Assembly: GCA_964408025.1 (NCBI GenBank)
Contig: CAYOXX010000005.1
Location: forward strand, 14,831-78,830
Length of the DNA: 64,000 bases
Direction: 5' to 3'
From: CAYOXX01 sp964408025
GTDB lineage: Bacteria; Acidobacteriota; DATKUA01
Position numbers and translations under genes: made by a program. The notes beneath the pieces are model-generated. The model made no database searches. It was given only the letters and a program-made list of their open reading frames with translations, and had not been told where the DNA came from. Position 1 is the first letter of the stretch; the number at the start of each line of letters is the position of its first letter. Positions 1 to 7,956 of the stretch are shown here, in pieces.

Positions 1-71
1 CAATGAACTCCTTGTTGGCAGCCCTCAGATTGCCTAGAATCAAATATAACTTGGATCATACGGAGGGCAAA

Positions 72-596
72 ATGAAAAGGAAACTTACCTGGGGCATCGG
101 TGTGCTTGGAGTTCTGGCGGTCGCTTCGGTGTTCGTCCTGTCGCTAGCCGCTTTTGACAGAGATGCATCACCGCCGGCAAAGACCAAGATCCTCAGCATC
201 CCCGCCTGCGCTTTCCAGGAAGTTAGCAGTGAGGCGAACTTCTATAGAGAGGGTTCTAATCTTTCCACCTATGACTCCATGGAATATTACTGCGCACCTC
301 TGGTGCTACCTAATCGCACCGTCATAAAAAAATTGGTGCTATATTATTACGACAACGACGCAAACAACAATTTCACCATTGTCCTTAATCGCGTCTCCAA
401 CAGCAATCAAACGACAACAATGTTTCATACCAATAGCTATGGCGCTGCTATTGGGATTAGGTCAGTTGATTTTACTGACTTCAATAATGATCGAATCGAC
501 AATGTTAACTATCTCTACTATCTGAGATTGACTATGTTTGCGTCGAACTACATATCCTTGCACCAAGTGAAGGTCTACTACCGCGGCAAGTGGTGA
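72..596 (+). CDS. Hypothetical exported protein, paralogue of the 8476-8997 gene
   Basis: The start at 72 is preceded by a GGAGG site at 62-66; the frame is open to the window edge but the upstream part has no ribosome site. The 174-aa product begins with a basic stretch and one hydrophobic segment (about residues 6-25), so it is probably exported or membrane anchored. The rest is rich in Asn, Tyr and Ser and looks like a beta-sandwich. The central APLVLPNRT...IKKLVLYYYDN block matches APIILPPGT...IEKLRLICLDN in the gene at 8476-8997, and IDNVNYLYYLRL matches IDNKNYSYYFTL. I recognise no named family, so the function is unknown. The extracellular location is inferred from the leader. Confidence 0.7.
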   Translation: MKRKLTWGIGVLGVLAVASVFVLSLAAFDRDASPPAKTKILSIPACAFQEVSSEANFYREGSNLSTYDSMEYYCAPLVLPNRTVIKKLVLYYYDNDANNNFTIVLNRVSNSNQTTTMFHTNSYGAAIGIRSVDFTDFNNDRIDNVNYLYYLRLTMFASNYISLHQVKVYYRGKW

Positions 597-766
597 GCTC
601 CGACGGTAACCGGCCGAGAGTTGTGCCCCCGTCGTGCTGCGAAAACCGTGTGGTGCATTCGGTCGCGGCCGGCCGCCGCAGGTGTTATCTTGGCGCAGGG
701 CCGTGAGCGCCGCCGACTGTATACAGAAAACCCCGGAGTGCCGACGCCCGCGAGGAATGCCGTCCG

Positions 767-1930
767 ATGATAACCGATCCCCTGCAACTGATGACTATCT
801 TCTGCGGAGTCGTGCTGCTGGCCCTTGTTCTCGTAGATAAAAGCAAGGTCGCCCAAAAACTGTCTCCGGTCCTGCTCATTCTCTTCATGGGAGCCCTGCT
901 GTCGAATACCGGCATCATCGTGGATGACAGTCCTTTCTATCACCAGGTTACCGGCTTCGCCGTCCCCTTTGCCGTCTGCCTTGTCCTGTTCCAGGTCAGG
1001 CTGGCAGACCTCAAGAGAACCGGTCCTGCCATGCTCGTAGCTTTCGCGTTGGCGAGCATCGGGACCGTCGCCGGCGCCATACTCGCGGGTTTGATACTTA
1101 ATCCTTCGCTGCAGCCGATTCTAGGTTCCGAAAGCTGGAAGTTCACCGGGCCCTACGTCGGCACCTACATCGGCGGCAGCCTCAACTTCTTTGCCCTCTG
1201 GACGGGGCTCGAGATAGGGAATCCCGACCTATTCGCCGCGGCCAACGCCGTGGACAACCTAACGCTGATTCCGATCTTCCTGTTCTGGATACTGGTGCCC
1301 GAGCGTGTTACGCGCTTCTTCCCGGTAGCCAAAGCCTGGGACTATCCGGAAGAGAGCGAAACCGCACCGGAAAGTGAAGAGAAGCCGGCAGTGATGAAGA
1401 TCATCGATTTGGTTTCGCTGTCTTTTGCCGCCCTTGTGGTGATGTTCGTCAGCGACTGGATCAAAGCCGAGTTCATCGCCGAGTATATGCCCCGCTTTCC
1501 CACCATACTGCTGGTGACGACCTTCGCCCTCGTCCTGGCCCAGTTCAAGTTCATAGCCAGGCTCGGTGGGGCGAGGGAACTGGGCAACCTGTCGTTCTAC
1601 TTCTTCTTCGCCGCCGTCGGGGCGATGATAAATGTCTTAAAAGCTATCCTGCTTGCACCCGTTCTCTTTGTTTACGTGATGATTATCATCGGCTTCCACG
1701 TGGTCTTTCTGCTGGCTCTCGGAAGGCTGTTCCGCTTGGACATAAGAACGCTGGCCATAGGTTCCGTCGCCGCCAAATGCGGGCCGCCGACGGTGCTCGC
1801 GCTTACGAATGTTATGGGCTGGAGAAAACTGGTCTTACCCGGCGTAGCCGCGGCGCTCCTCGGCTACGCCATCGGCAACTACGTGGGCTTCGGCGCCGCC
1901 TACTTCGTCAAATTCCTACTCGGTCAGTAG
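767..1930 (+). CDS. DUF819 family multispanning membrane protein
   Basis: A 387-aa integral membrane protein with about ten to eleven hydrophobic segments and a charged Glu-rich loop near residues 195-210. The Gly-rich YVGTYIGGSLNFFAL segment followed by AANAVDNL, and the late VAAKCGPPTVLAL segment, are typical of the DUF819 (YjcL-like) family, which resembles carboxylate or amino-acid transporters; no substrate is established. The length fits the family. A GAGGA at 752-756 precedes the ATG. It stands alone between two small exported proteins. Family assignment is from recognition of the pattern; a transport role is inference. Confidence 0.8.
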   Translation: MITDPLQLMTIFCGVVLLALVLVDKSKVAQKLSPVLLILFMGALLSNTGIIVDDSPFYHQVTGFAVPFAVCLVLFQVRLADLKRTGPAMLVAFALASIGTVAGAILAGLILNPSLQPILGSESWKFTGPYVGTYIGGSLNFFALWTGLEIGNPDLFAAANAVDNLTLIPIFLFWILVPERVTRFFPVAKAWDYPEESETAPESEEKPAVMKIIDLVSLSFAALVVMFVSDWIKAEFIAEYMPRFPTILLVTTFALVLAQFKFIARLGGARELGNLSFYFFFAAVGAMINVLKAILLAPVLFVYVMIIIGFHVVFLLALGRLFRLDIRTLAIGSVAAKCGPPTVLALTNVMGWRKLVLPGVAAALLGYAIGNYVGFGAAYFVKFLLGQ

Positions 1931-1972
1931 ACGATATTCTGTTCTCGCAAAGATAAGCCCCAATGCGCCCTA

Positions 1973-2096
1973 TGGAGTTCTCTAAGGGGGAACGGTGAGC
2001 TTGCTATAAGACGGGCTGACTTGTCCAGAAGGCAAAGGAAGTAAAGAGACACCGATTCAAACGCACACAACTCGCCAAGCTCGAATCCCAGGACTG
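1973..2096. repeat. Partial copy A of the dispersed inverted-repeat-ended element
   Basis: The first 46 bases (1973-2018) are identical to 2682-2727. The right end, GAATCCCAGGACTG at 2083-2096, is the same terminal motif that ends the full copies at 6434-6714 and 7571-7853. The left terminal inverted repeat is not recognisable here. It fills most of the 294-base gap between the DUF819 gene and the next small gene. Confidence 0.7.
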
Positions 2097-2185
2097 AAAC
2101 TTGTACTAACAGATTCTTAAGTCTGACACGCACGGTCGGTGACAGCAGAAGCTTGTCGCCCCAACGATGGGTTTGTGAACAAGTA

Positions 2186-2194
2186 TGGTATAAT
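2186..2194 (+). promoter_or_regulatory. Extended -10 promoter for the 2225 gene
   Basis: TGGTATAAT is a perfect extended -10 (TGn plus TATAAT). No good -35 is seen at 16-18 bases. It would start transcription near 2201, giving a leader of about 24 bases before the ATG at 2225. Confidence 0.6.
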
Positions 2195-2224
2195 GGATTC
2201 AAAATCAGCTTTGGAGGTGTCGCT

Positions 2225-2587
2225 ATGAGACAAATCATTGGAGGAGTTGTAGTCCTCGTACTGCTTTTCGCCACAGTAACGTTTGCGCAAACGAGTTCAG
2301 CTTTCTTTACGAAATCAGATGTAAAAAGTATCATTATCAGTTTAGGGATGATTCCAGGCCACCCGAGTCTGGATACACGTGATTACTACTCCGTAAGATT
2401 CTTTCTCCATTCACCTGTTAACGACTTCATCGGTTTCGACGTCATTTGCGAGTCCGAAATGGCTGCAATCACGGTTGCCGAAGGGATTAAAAGAGGCCGG
2501 TACAACTCTGTGGGGCACTATACATTGAGTTCCGGATGGTACACTCACCTAAGTACTGGTGATGTCGGTTACGTGATAAACCTCTAG
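2225..2587 (+). CDS. Small secreted hypothetical protein
   Basis: The ATG at 2225 has GGAGG at 2213-2217 (7-base spacing) and an extended -10 promoter just upstream, so this start is preferred over the in-frame one at 2153. The 120-aa product has a clear signal peptide (residues 1-20, hydrophobic core then ATVTFAQ, likely cleaved after Ala). The mature part, about 100 aa, has no motif I recognise. A GC-rich inverted repeat (TGGTCGCA at 2638-2645 with TGCGACCA at 2659-2666) follows but lacks a T-run. Confidence 0.65.
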   Translation: MRQIIGGVVVLVLLFATVTFAQTSSAFFTKSDVKSIIISLGMIPGHPSLDTRDYYSVRFFLHSPVNDFIGFDVICESEMAAITVAEGIKRGRYNSVGHYTLSSGWYTHLSTGDVGYVINL

Positions 2588-2681
2588 CGGAAATGATTTT
2601 CGGCACAGCCCGCCGGGCCTTCTGCTGTGATTCTACCTGGTCGCACTTCTTCCAGGACTGCGACCAAAGGGTAGCGCTCTG

Positions 2682-2805
2682 TGGAGTTCTCTAAGGGGGA
2701 ACGGTGAGCTTGCTATAAGACGGGCTGTATTGTCCGGGCGGCAAAGGAGGCAATGAGGTACGGATTCAAACAACCACTAATCGCCATACTCGAATCCCAG
2801 GACTG
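2682..2805. repeat. Partial copy B of the dispersed element
   Basis: Bases 2682-2727 are identical to 1973-2018, and the copy ends in the terminal motif GAATCCCAGGACTG at 2792-2805. Similarity to the right flank of the 6434-6714 copy continues a few bases further (ACCCCTTCA versus ATCCCTTCA), so the true end may lie about 10 bases beyond. It occupies most of the 314-base gap between 2587 and 2902, which holds no gene. Confidence 0.7.
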
Positions 2806-2901
2806 ACCCCTTCACACCCGTTCTAATCAAACAGGTCGAGGCGAACACGGCGCAGTTGCGCCACAGAAAACACACTTGAAAAATGGCACCTTGGGATCTT
2901 C

Positions 2902-3546
2902 CTACCAGGGTGCGGCGCGGACTTCGGCATCAGCATCTCTAACACTGCGGGCCTCGGGGCAGCTGATTAGGTCAAAGCCCGTGAACGTTTGCTCGGACCC
3001 GGCCGGTACGTGCAGATCATATTCGCGGTTCTGATCGACTATAAATCCGTCGGCATCCTTGAACTTAATCGTGACCCAGAGCTTTAGCGGTGCGGATACG
3101 TTGTTACGAATGGTGAGAATCCATGAGTATTTCCACCAAACGTTGTTTCGCTCGGTAACTCGATAGCGGAGGCTGACTACGCGAAATGACGGCGCGGGCG
3201 GGCGTGAAGAGGAGCTTGAGGCAGCAGGGCGCGAACCCGACGGCTGGCGCGGAGAAGTCGAGAAGATGCTCGCATACCAGGCCTCGTTCCAAACGCTGCC
3301 GAAGATGAGAAGCGCGAAGATTATAGCGATAACCCATCCGAGAGGCGAGATGCCTTTTTGTCTGGTGCCGCAGTTGGGGCAGACCTTGAGTCTGGCACCC
3401 ATAATGCTGCCGCATTTTCTGCAGGCTTTGGTAAGAGGCGTTGAGGCCCCTTTAGTCTCCTGCGTATTGCGACTCGGCTTGGGCGACGGTGGCCCGAATG
3501 GGTCGGATCGGGCAAGCGACGCGCTGCAGTGAGGGCAGAACTTCAT
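2902..3546 (-). CDS. Zinc-ribbon membrane protein, apparently split by a frameshift at its N-terminus
   Basis: A 214-aa protein from the ATG at 3546. It opens with half a zinc ribbon (KFCPHC, C4/C7), has a complete ribbon at C42, C45, C56 and C59, a membrane span near residues 64-86, a Ser/Pro/Arg-rich linker, and an extracytoplasmic beta-rich domain of about 90 aa. The ATG overlaps the stop of a 16-aa frame (3543-3593) that carries the missing first CxxC. That frame has a good ribosome site and this ATG does not. The intact gene was therefore probably 2902-3593 with a one-base shift near 3545, from mutation, assembly error or a recoding event. Function unknown; it may be a sensor or scaffold. 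Confidence 0.65.
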   Translation of the reverse strand: MKFCPHCSASLARSDPFGPPSPKPSRNTQETKGASTPLTKACRKCGSIMGARLKVCPNCGTRQKGISPLGWVIAIIFALLIFGSVWNEAWYASIFSTSPRQPSGSRPAASSSSSRPPAPSFRVVSLRYRVTERNNVWWKYSWILTIRNNVSAPLKLWVTIKFKDADGFIVDQNREYDLHVPAGSEQTFTGFDLISCPEARSVRDADAEVRAAPW

Positions 3547-3593
3547 GCTTGTTTGGATACGAGGCCGCATTTCGGACAGGGTTTGGCAGCCAT
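3543..3593 (-). CDS. 16-codon zinc-ribbon N-terminus, out of frame with the 2902-3546 gene
   Basis: The frame reads MAAKPCPKCGLVSKQA then TGA. The ATG at 3593 is preceded by a purine-rich AAGGGGAAG (about 3600-3608). The TGA overlaps the ATG of the downstream frame (GCATGAAG). Joined by a -1 shift, CPKCG plus KFCPHC makes a normal CxxC-x11-13-CxxC ribbon. It is best read as the true start of the neighbouring gene rather than a separate peptide. Confidence 0.55.
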   Translation of the reverse strand: MAAKPCPKCGLVSKQA

Positions 3594-3640
3594 GATTACT
3601 TCCCCTTACCTATTACAGGGGCGATGTGCCTGGCGACACC

Positions 3641-3669
3641 TTGACATTAGCTGGATGTTTGTATATACT
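3641..3669 (+). promoter_or_regulatory. Consensus sigma-70 promoter for the 3717 gene
   Basis: TTGACA (3641-3646), 17 bases, then TATACT (3664-3669). This is an almost perfect housekeeping promoter, 48 bases upstream of the ATG. Confidence 0.75.
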
Positions 3670-3716
3670 ATTAAACGGGTTTTGAATAACATCCATCTCT
3701 GGAAAGGAGTCTTTTC

Positions 3717-3914
3717 ATGGCTGATCAAAAAGGTAGTTGGGTTAAGGTAGGAAGAAAGCGTGAGTCTGATATCTATGTCAACCTTGACACCGGCGAGAAG
3801 AAGCATATCGGAACTGAAATTACAAGTAACAAACCCAAGGTCTACGACGGAGATCCAAGTCTTCCCGGATACATTGCAGGAAAAATTGCGAAAAAACTTC
3901 TCGGAAGAAATTAG
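3717..3914 (+). CDS. Small basic hypothetical protein
   Basis: A 65-aa, Lys-rich soluble protein with a strong GGAAAGGAGT ribosome site (3701-3710) and a near-consensus promoter, which together support a real, well expressed gene. It contains VNLDTGEKKHIG and ends in IAKKLLGRN. No membrane segment or known motif is seen. It is divergent from the zinc-ribbon gene at 2902-3593. Function unknown. Confidence 0.6.
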   Translation: MADQKGSWVKVGRKRESDIYVNLDTGEKKHIGTEITSNKPKVYDGDPSLPGYIAGKIAKKLLGRN

Positions 3915-4115
3915 AACTAATTCTGAGTATTTTTTAAGGCTCCTGAATCCGTCAGGCAGTACGCTTTTATTATTTAACCACTATAGTCTATTTTAATTTA
4001 TTTATCCATCGTTCTTTAAAAAGAGTGATTTTGTATAACATTATTCCGCAAATACAATATAGTGTTAGAGCAACGAGAACCAGACTCAGTGAAGGTATAT
4101 CCAAAATCGATCCGA

Positions 4116-4409
4116 TCATTCCGACTGGCGGCCCATGATAAACACGAGAAGACCCACTATAAGCGCCAGGAGTCCAAAACCACCTATTACGCCGCAAACC
4201 CTATGTATACTAGTCTGCCCTGGTTCAGATAGAACAACTCCGCCTACGCTTGCCGCCGCCGCGCCGCCTATTGCTAAAGCTGCGCCAAGGTCTTTCAGCC
4301 TATGAGCCTTTTTTTTATTCTCAGACCGAGAAGAAAAGCCGCAATGCGGACATGCTTCCGCGGTATCGCTGATTTCCTTGCCGCATTCCTGACATTTTAT
4401 TAGCGCCAT
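4116..4409 (-). CDS. Zinc-ribbon protein with two membrane spans
   Basis: A 97-aa protein that starts MALIKCQECGKEISD; the ribbon cysteines are C6, C9, C20 and C23 (CPHCG). Two Gly/Ala/Leu-rich hydrophobic segments follow (about residues 38-58 and 70-92). The start has GAGGGTTG upstream and a good promoter at 4433-4460. This is a common small zinc-ribbon membrane architecture with no assigned function. It is the second such gene within 1.5 kb (see 2902-3593). Confidence 0.7.
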   Translation of the reverse strand: MALIKCQECGKEISDTAEACPHCGFSSRSENKKKAHRLKDLGAALAIGGAAAASVGGVVLSEPGQTSIHRVCGVIGGFGLLALIVGLLVFIMGRQSE

Positions 4410-4432
4410 TTTTCAACCCTCATACGTATACT

Positions 4433-4460
4433 AGTATAATTTCGCTCGGGAGTTAGTCAA
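4433..4460 (-). promoter_or_regulatory. Sigma-70-like promoter for the 4116-4409 gene
   Basis: On the minus strand TTGACT (4460-4455), 16 bases, TATACT (4438-4433), ending 24 bases before the ATG. Confidence 0.65.
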
Positions 4461-4699
4461 GGGCCAGTACTCTAACGCGCTGAGAGCGACATAGGGAGCC
4501 ATTCTATTTCGGAGGACTTGAGATCAGCTCCTATGCCAAGTGAGGTGGTAAGGGATTAAAAAATCTGTTATCGTAATCTGTCTTCCCAGATTTCTGAAGA
4601 ATAGTATTCGAACATCGCTAAAGGATTTAATGAGAAATAGTTGGGTGAAGATTGACTAGAATGTTTGACCATCTTTTCTAAACATACAAAGGCCGGGAA

Positions 4700-5245
4700 A
4701 TGAGTGACCAAACTCCGCAAATCGGAAAGTTCAACTGGAAGAGTTTTTACGAAACGATAAATAAAGGACCTGATATTGCACTGGCACTTGTTGGAGCTGC
4801 TGTTTTGGATGAGATGCTTAAACGTCTTCTTGAGCAGTACTTTATCGAATCCGCCATTACAAAAGAATCTTTCGAACGGGGCAAGACGTTACATACATTT
4901 GAGAGCAAAATCAGGTTGGCGTATCAACTAGGCTTGATACAAAAGCTAGAATATCAAGCCCTAAATAATGTCGCAGAAATTAGGAATACATTTGCTCACA
5001 GCTTCGAGGAGATGGATTTCGAACGTAAAGAAATCCACGATTTAATCGATGAACTGCCAGCGTGGGGTATGGAAAAAATCATAAGAAAAAATACAGAACT
5101 GGATAGGCGTTTGAAGTTCAGGATCTTTCTCGCACAAGCTTCATCTATACTAGCTCTAAGGCCGCCATTTTTCCAGAAACGCTTGAGATTTTCGGCGTAT
5201 TTGGAAAAACGAAAGGAAGCAAAGCGAAAGGGGGCGAGAGAATGA
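4700..5245 (+). CDS. MltR-like protein
   Basis: A 181-aa soluble alpha-helical protein. The middle reads ...LIQKLEYQALNNVAEIRNTFAHS, and the RNxFAHS motif near residue 95 after a long helix is the signature of MltR (mannitol repressor)-like proteins, which also resemble HEPN-type helical bundles. The C-terminus is strongly basic. The stop overlaps the start of the next gene by 4 bases, so the two are probably translationally coupled. No sugar-operon genes are nearby, so mannitol control is unlikely here; a nucleic-acid or stress role is speculative. Confidence 0.6.
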   Translation: MSDQTPQIGKFNWKSFYETINKGPDIALALVGAAVLDEMLKRLLEQYFIESAITKESFERGKTLHTFESKIRLAYQLGLIQKLEYQALNNVAEIRNTFAHSFEEMDFERKEIHDLIDELPAWGMEKIIRKNTELDRRLKFRIFLAQASSILALRPPFFQKRLRFSAYLEKRKEAKRKGARE

Positions 5246-5691
5246 CAGATAGTGAAGTGAACAAGTTTGTCCTAGTGATGGCCGTCGTTGTTTTCATCAT
5301 CACTGGCGGTTGCGACCAGACCGGGGCGCAGCAAAGCGACTCACGAGGGGATTCTGGTAATTACTCAAGGAGTTCTGTCCAAAGTAGCCAGCAGGAAACT
5401 TGGGAGTGGAAATTAGCTTGTATTCACCACGGAAGACGCGTTTCACATGACGATCCAATAATAGCACGATTTCGGCGCATTCTCGACAGGCTTGACCGGG
5501 AATGCCCGGAGAATAGGCAAGGAATCTCTGACGCTATAGTCAGAGCTTGGAATTTGTATCAGGAAGAAACAGGCAGAACGGTATCCCTTTTGTGGGTTGC
5601 AGAACAGCTTAACGAATGTATTCCTACTGGAAGCCGTGGACAAATAAGATTCATCGAAGCTTGCGCTCTTTGGTTAACGTTGGTTGGTTAG
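5242..5691 (+). CDS. Hypothetical lipoprotein or membrane-anchored protein
   Basis: A 149-aa product whose start overlaps the MltR-like gene by 4 bases (ATGA). After a short polar start, residues 8-22 are hydrophobic and are followed by ITGGCDQT, a weak lipobox. The next 25 residues are Ser/Gln/Gly-rich linker, then a small helical domain ending in RFIEACALWLTLVG. No family recognised. The overlap suggests it works with the MltR-like protein. Confidence 0.55.
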   Translation: MTDSEVNKFVLVMAVVVFIITGGCDQTGAQQSDSRGDSGNYSRSSVQSSQQETWEWKLACIHHGRRVSHDDPIIARFRRILDRLDRECPENRQGISDAIVRAWNLYQEETGRTVSLLWVAEQLNECIPTGSRGQIRFIEACALWLTLVG

Positions 5692-5876
5692 CAATATTGT
5701 TCCGATTCCATACTTCGCATCTTGAGTTTGATGACATGATGAGCCATTCTAATGGCCGATCTTGCTCGGCGAAGGGGTAGAGTAGGGGTTGATAACCGAA
5801 GTTTGGCGGGCGGCGCCACGGCCAGCGGAGCGGCTATCTTCAGTCGCAGAGGCCGCGCCCTAGAGAGGAGACGGTT

Positions 5877-6290
5877 ATGAACTTTCTAAAAAGGCTCTTC
5901 TCCGGCAGAAGAGCAAGACGACCTAGCAAGGAAATGCGGAACCAAGAGGTCTTACGCCAGGGCTTGATTTCGCCCGAACATGGTGAATCCTGGGAACCAA
6001 TAACGGATGACTTTAGTCAGAGAAACTTAAAAGGTATAGAGCTAGAAAAGAAAGGTAATGTAGACGAAGCGATAGAGATTTACGAGAAGTTAGCTAAAGA
6101 AGGTTTTGATGGTAGCCACCCGTACAACCGATTAGCCATCATATATAGAAGGCAGAAACAATATGATGAAGAGATTCGAGTATTGGAGAGGGCGATAGAG
6201 GTTTATAATGTGCTTTCCCGATCCTTAGACGAATTTGAAAAGAGGCTGGAGAAAGCAAGGTTACTAAAAGAAAAGTCGGCAGGATCATAA
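5877..6290 (+). CDS. Small TPR-repeat protein
   Basis: A 137-aa product with a basic N-terminus (KRLFSGRRARR). Residues 48-118 form two tetratricopeptide repeats: KGIELEKKGNVDEAIEIYEK, then YNRLAIIYRRQKQYDEEIRV with its ERAIEVY end. Ribosome site GAGAGGAG just before the ATG. TPR proteins mediate protein contacts; the partner is unknown. Confidence 0.7.
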   Translation: MNFLKRLFSGRRARRPSKEMRNQEVLRQGLISPEHGESWEPITDDFSQRNLKGIELEKKGNVDEAIEIYEKLAKEGFDGSHPYNRLAIIYRRQKQYDEEIRVLERAIEVYNVLSRSLDEFEKRLEKARLLKEKSAGS

Positions 6291-6332
6291 AGCTACCTGA
6301 GATCGAAGGACATATAAAAGGAGGATGACGTT

Positions 6333-6416
6333 ATGAATATTAAGATTAATGCAATATTATTTTTACTCGCGTTTAATCTGAGTGGATTACCATTGAACAC
6401 TGTTGTTGAATGGTAA
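6333..6416 (+). CDS. 27-aa peptide frame with leader-like core, possibly a gene cut by the adjacent repeat
   Basis: Reads MNIKINAILFLLAFNLSGL and ends VVEW before TAA. It has a very strong ribosome site (AAAGGAGGATGA, 6317-6328) and a signal-like hydrophobic core. The reading stops 18 bases before the left end of the repeat element at 6434, so this may be the 5' remnant of an exported-protein gene interrupted by that element. It could also be a genuine small membrane peptide. Confidence 0.4.
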   Translation: MNIKINAILFLLAFNLSGLPLNTVVEW

Positions 6417-6433
6417 AGGTAAAGTAAAGGGGG

Positions 6434-6714
6434 CAGTCCTGGGATTCAGGCATTGGCAATAAGTTTTTTACTGGTATCAATTGTCCATAGCGCGGATGCC
6501 CATAATCGAATTCCTCAAATCCATTTATCGCGTGATGAGCAGTGGCAATCAAGAGGAGGATATTGTAGCCGACGGTTACGAAGTCTGTAGGTTTATCTCC
6601 TGCCTGAGGGGCCGGGGGCCTGCAAGAAGAAGGGCGAGACTGTCCAGAAGGAAAGGTAGGCAATGATCCACGGATTTAAAAACCACTACTCGCCATACTC
6701 GCATCCCAGGACTG
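6434..6714. mobile_element. Full copy C of a MITE-like element
   Basis: The ends are CAGTCCTGGGATTC (6434-6447) and GCATCCCAGGACTG (6701-6714), inverted repeats with 13 of 14 matches; weak similarity (AAGGG) extends them a few bases outward. The interior is closely similar along its length to 7571-7853. It carries no credible gene. No clear target duplication is visible. Such short, terminal-repeat-bounded, gene-free, multi-copy units are typical of non-autonomous elements; the mobilising transposase is unknown. Confidence 0.65.
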
Positions 6715-6830
6715 ATCCCTTCAGACCACGTACTCTTGCGGGAAACGTTTTTTCCACCACAGAGACTACAGCGCAAAGAAAACGCGGGTATCCGCGCGCA
6801 TGGCGGACCTGCCAAAGGGAGAACATTTTC

Positions 6831-7097
6831 TTATTTGGCTAGTTTGAGCCTAATCAAGTCTTCCGCGGTCCAGCCGATATCACGCAGGAGCGCCTTTAGC
6901 ATGTTTGGACCGTATGTCTTTCTGGGGTGGTAGTGTATTACGACGCGCGATGAGGACCCGCCAGGTTTCAGAAATGCAATTGGTGCGCCACTTCTGGATT
7001 CGCTATCTCTCTCCCACCCATCTCTCTCAAGGGCGGCGATCAATTCTCCGGCAGTAATGTTTTTTATCTGATCCCAGACGCGCTTAGGGAAGGACAT
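6831..7097 (-). CDS. hicA: HicA-family toxin-like protein
   Basis: An 88-aa product, slightly longer than typical HicA (60-80 aa). The N-terminus (ITAGELIAALERDGWERD) and the HYHPRKTYGPNMLKALLRDI segment match the HicA double-stranded RNA-binding-like fold. It is downstream of and overlaps the HicB-like gene by 34 bases. HicA toxins cleave mRNA using a His in a GSH motif; here that position reads SGAP, so the usual catalytic His seems absent. It could be an inactive or variant toxin. Regulation would be by the HicB partner from the promoter at 7387-7415. Confidence 0.75.
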   Translation of the reverse strand: MSFPKRVWDQIKNITAGELIAALERDGWERDSESRSGAPIAFLKPGGSSSRVVIHYHPRKTYGPNMLKALLRDIGWTAEDLIRLKLAK

Positions 7098-7363
7098 GGT
7101 AATCTCACGCTATGTAAAAGCGCTTTTCTCGGAATAGGTATTCGTTTGCGAATATGTAGGTCGGGTCCGACCGGGATGGGCTCGCCATGCCTTACCAACG
7201 ATTCAAGATATACAACAATGGCTTCACATGCGTTTCGCAGTGCCTCCTTCTCGGTTGCACCATCTACATGCAAGCCTTTGAGCCCTGGCGTATAGGCATG
7301 ATAACCGCCCTCGTCGGGTTCGATCACAACATCGACTGCTACCTCAACTTTTGGGGGCATCAT
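7064..7363 (-). CDS. hicB: HicB-family antitoxin-like protein
   Basis: From the ATG at 7363 (a second ATG follows at 7360) the product is 99 aa. The motif DVVIEPDEGGYHAYTPGLKG followed by HVDGATEKEALRNACEAI is the HicB partial RNase-H-like fold, which binds and blocks HicA. No C-terminal DNA-binding domain is obvious, so this is a short HicB. The C-terminal 10 residues overlap the HicA start in another frame. The order hicB-hicA is one of the two common arrangements. Confidence 0.78.
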   Translation of the reverse strand: MMPPKVEVAVDVVIEPDEGGYHAYTPGLKGLHVDGATEKEALRNACEAIVVYLESLVRHGEPIPVGPDLHIRKRIPIPRKALLHSVRLPCPSLSASGIR

Positions 7364-7386
7364 AGAATCCCTGTCCTTATGGCTTA

Positions 7387-7415
7387 AGTATCGAATTTGA
7401 CTGCACAATAGTCAA
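7387..7415 (-). promoter_or_regulatory. Promoter of the hicB-hicA pair
   Basis: Minus strand TTGACT (7415-7410), 17 bases, GATACT (7392-7387), about 24 bases before the ATG at 7363. Confidence 0.55.
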
Positions 7416-7570
7416 GAGAAAACGCTACCAAATAGCCGCGAGTGCTAGTGTCAGCGCGCATGATGGGGCAGAGCCCCTACAGCCGATTTGGTTTCAACGT
7501 CTCCCCGCGGCCTAGCTCAAGATCCTGCCTTGCGTTTGCACGGGGTGAGGGGATTAAAGGTTGTAGCAGT

Positions 7571-7853
7571 CAGTCCAGGGATTCGGGCATTGGCGATAAG
7601 TTATTTGGCTGTTATCAATTGCCAATGGCGCGGATGACCAGGATCTAATTTCCCGGAAACATTTATTGCCTGCTGAGTAATGGCAACCGAGAGGAGGATA
7701 TCTTAGCCAACTCTTACGACGTCTGTAGATTCCTTTCCTGCCTGGGGGCTGTAGGGCATGCAAGAAGAAGGGCGGGATTGTCCAGAAGGCAAAGGAGGCA
7801 AGTGTGTACGGATTCAAGCGAATTCTATGCGCTATGTTAGAATCCCAGGGCCG
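7571..7853. mobile_element. Full copy D of the MITE-like element
   Basis: Ends CAGTCCAGGGATTC (7571-7584) and GAATCCCAGGGCCG (7840-7853), 11 of 14 paired. The interior aligns with 6434-6714 throughout, including shared GAGGAGGATAT, GTCTGTAG and TGCAAGAAGAAGGGCG blocks. It fills most of the 593-base gene-free stretch between hicB (7363) and 7957; nothing else is evident there beyond the hic promoter. Confidence 0.65.
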
Positions 7854-7956
7854 GCCCTTTTGCTGGACCGGTGAGAGGCGAACAGACTGGCGTTGCCGAT
7901 AGAATGGGAAGCGCCGCACACGAGAGTGGCGGGGCAGGTTAACAGGGAGGAAAGAG

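Noticed and set aside
3915..3990. Terminator after the 65-aa gene
   Set aside because: CCTGA/TCAGG is only 5 bp with a T-rich stretch some distance away, too weak to list.
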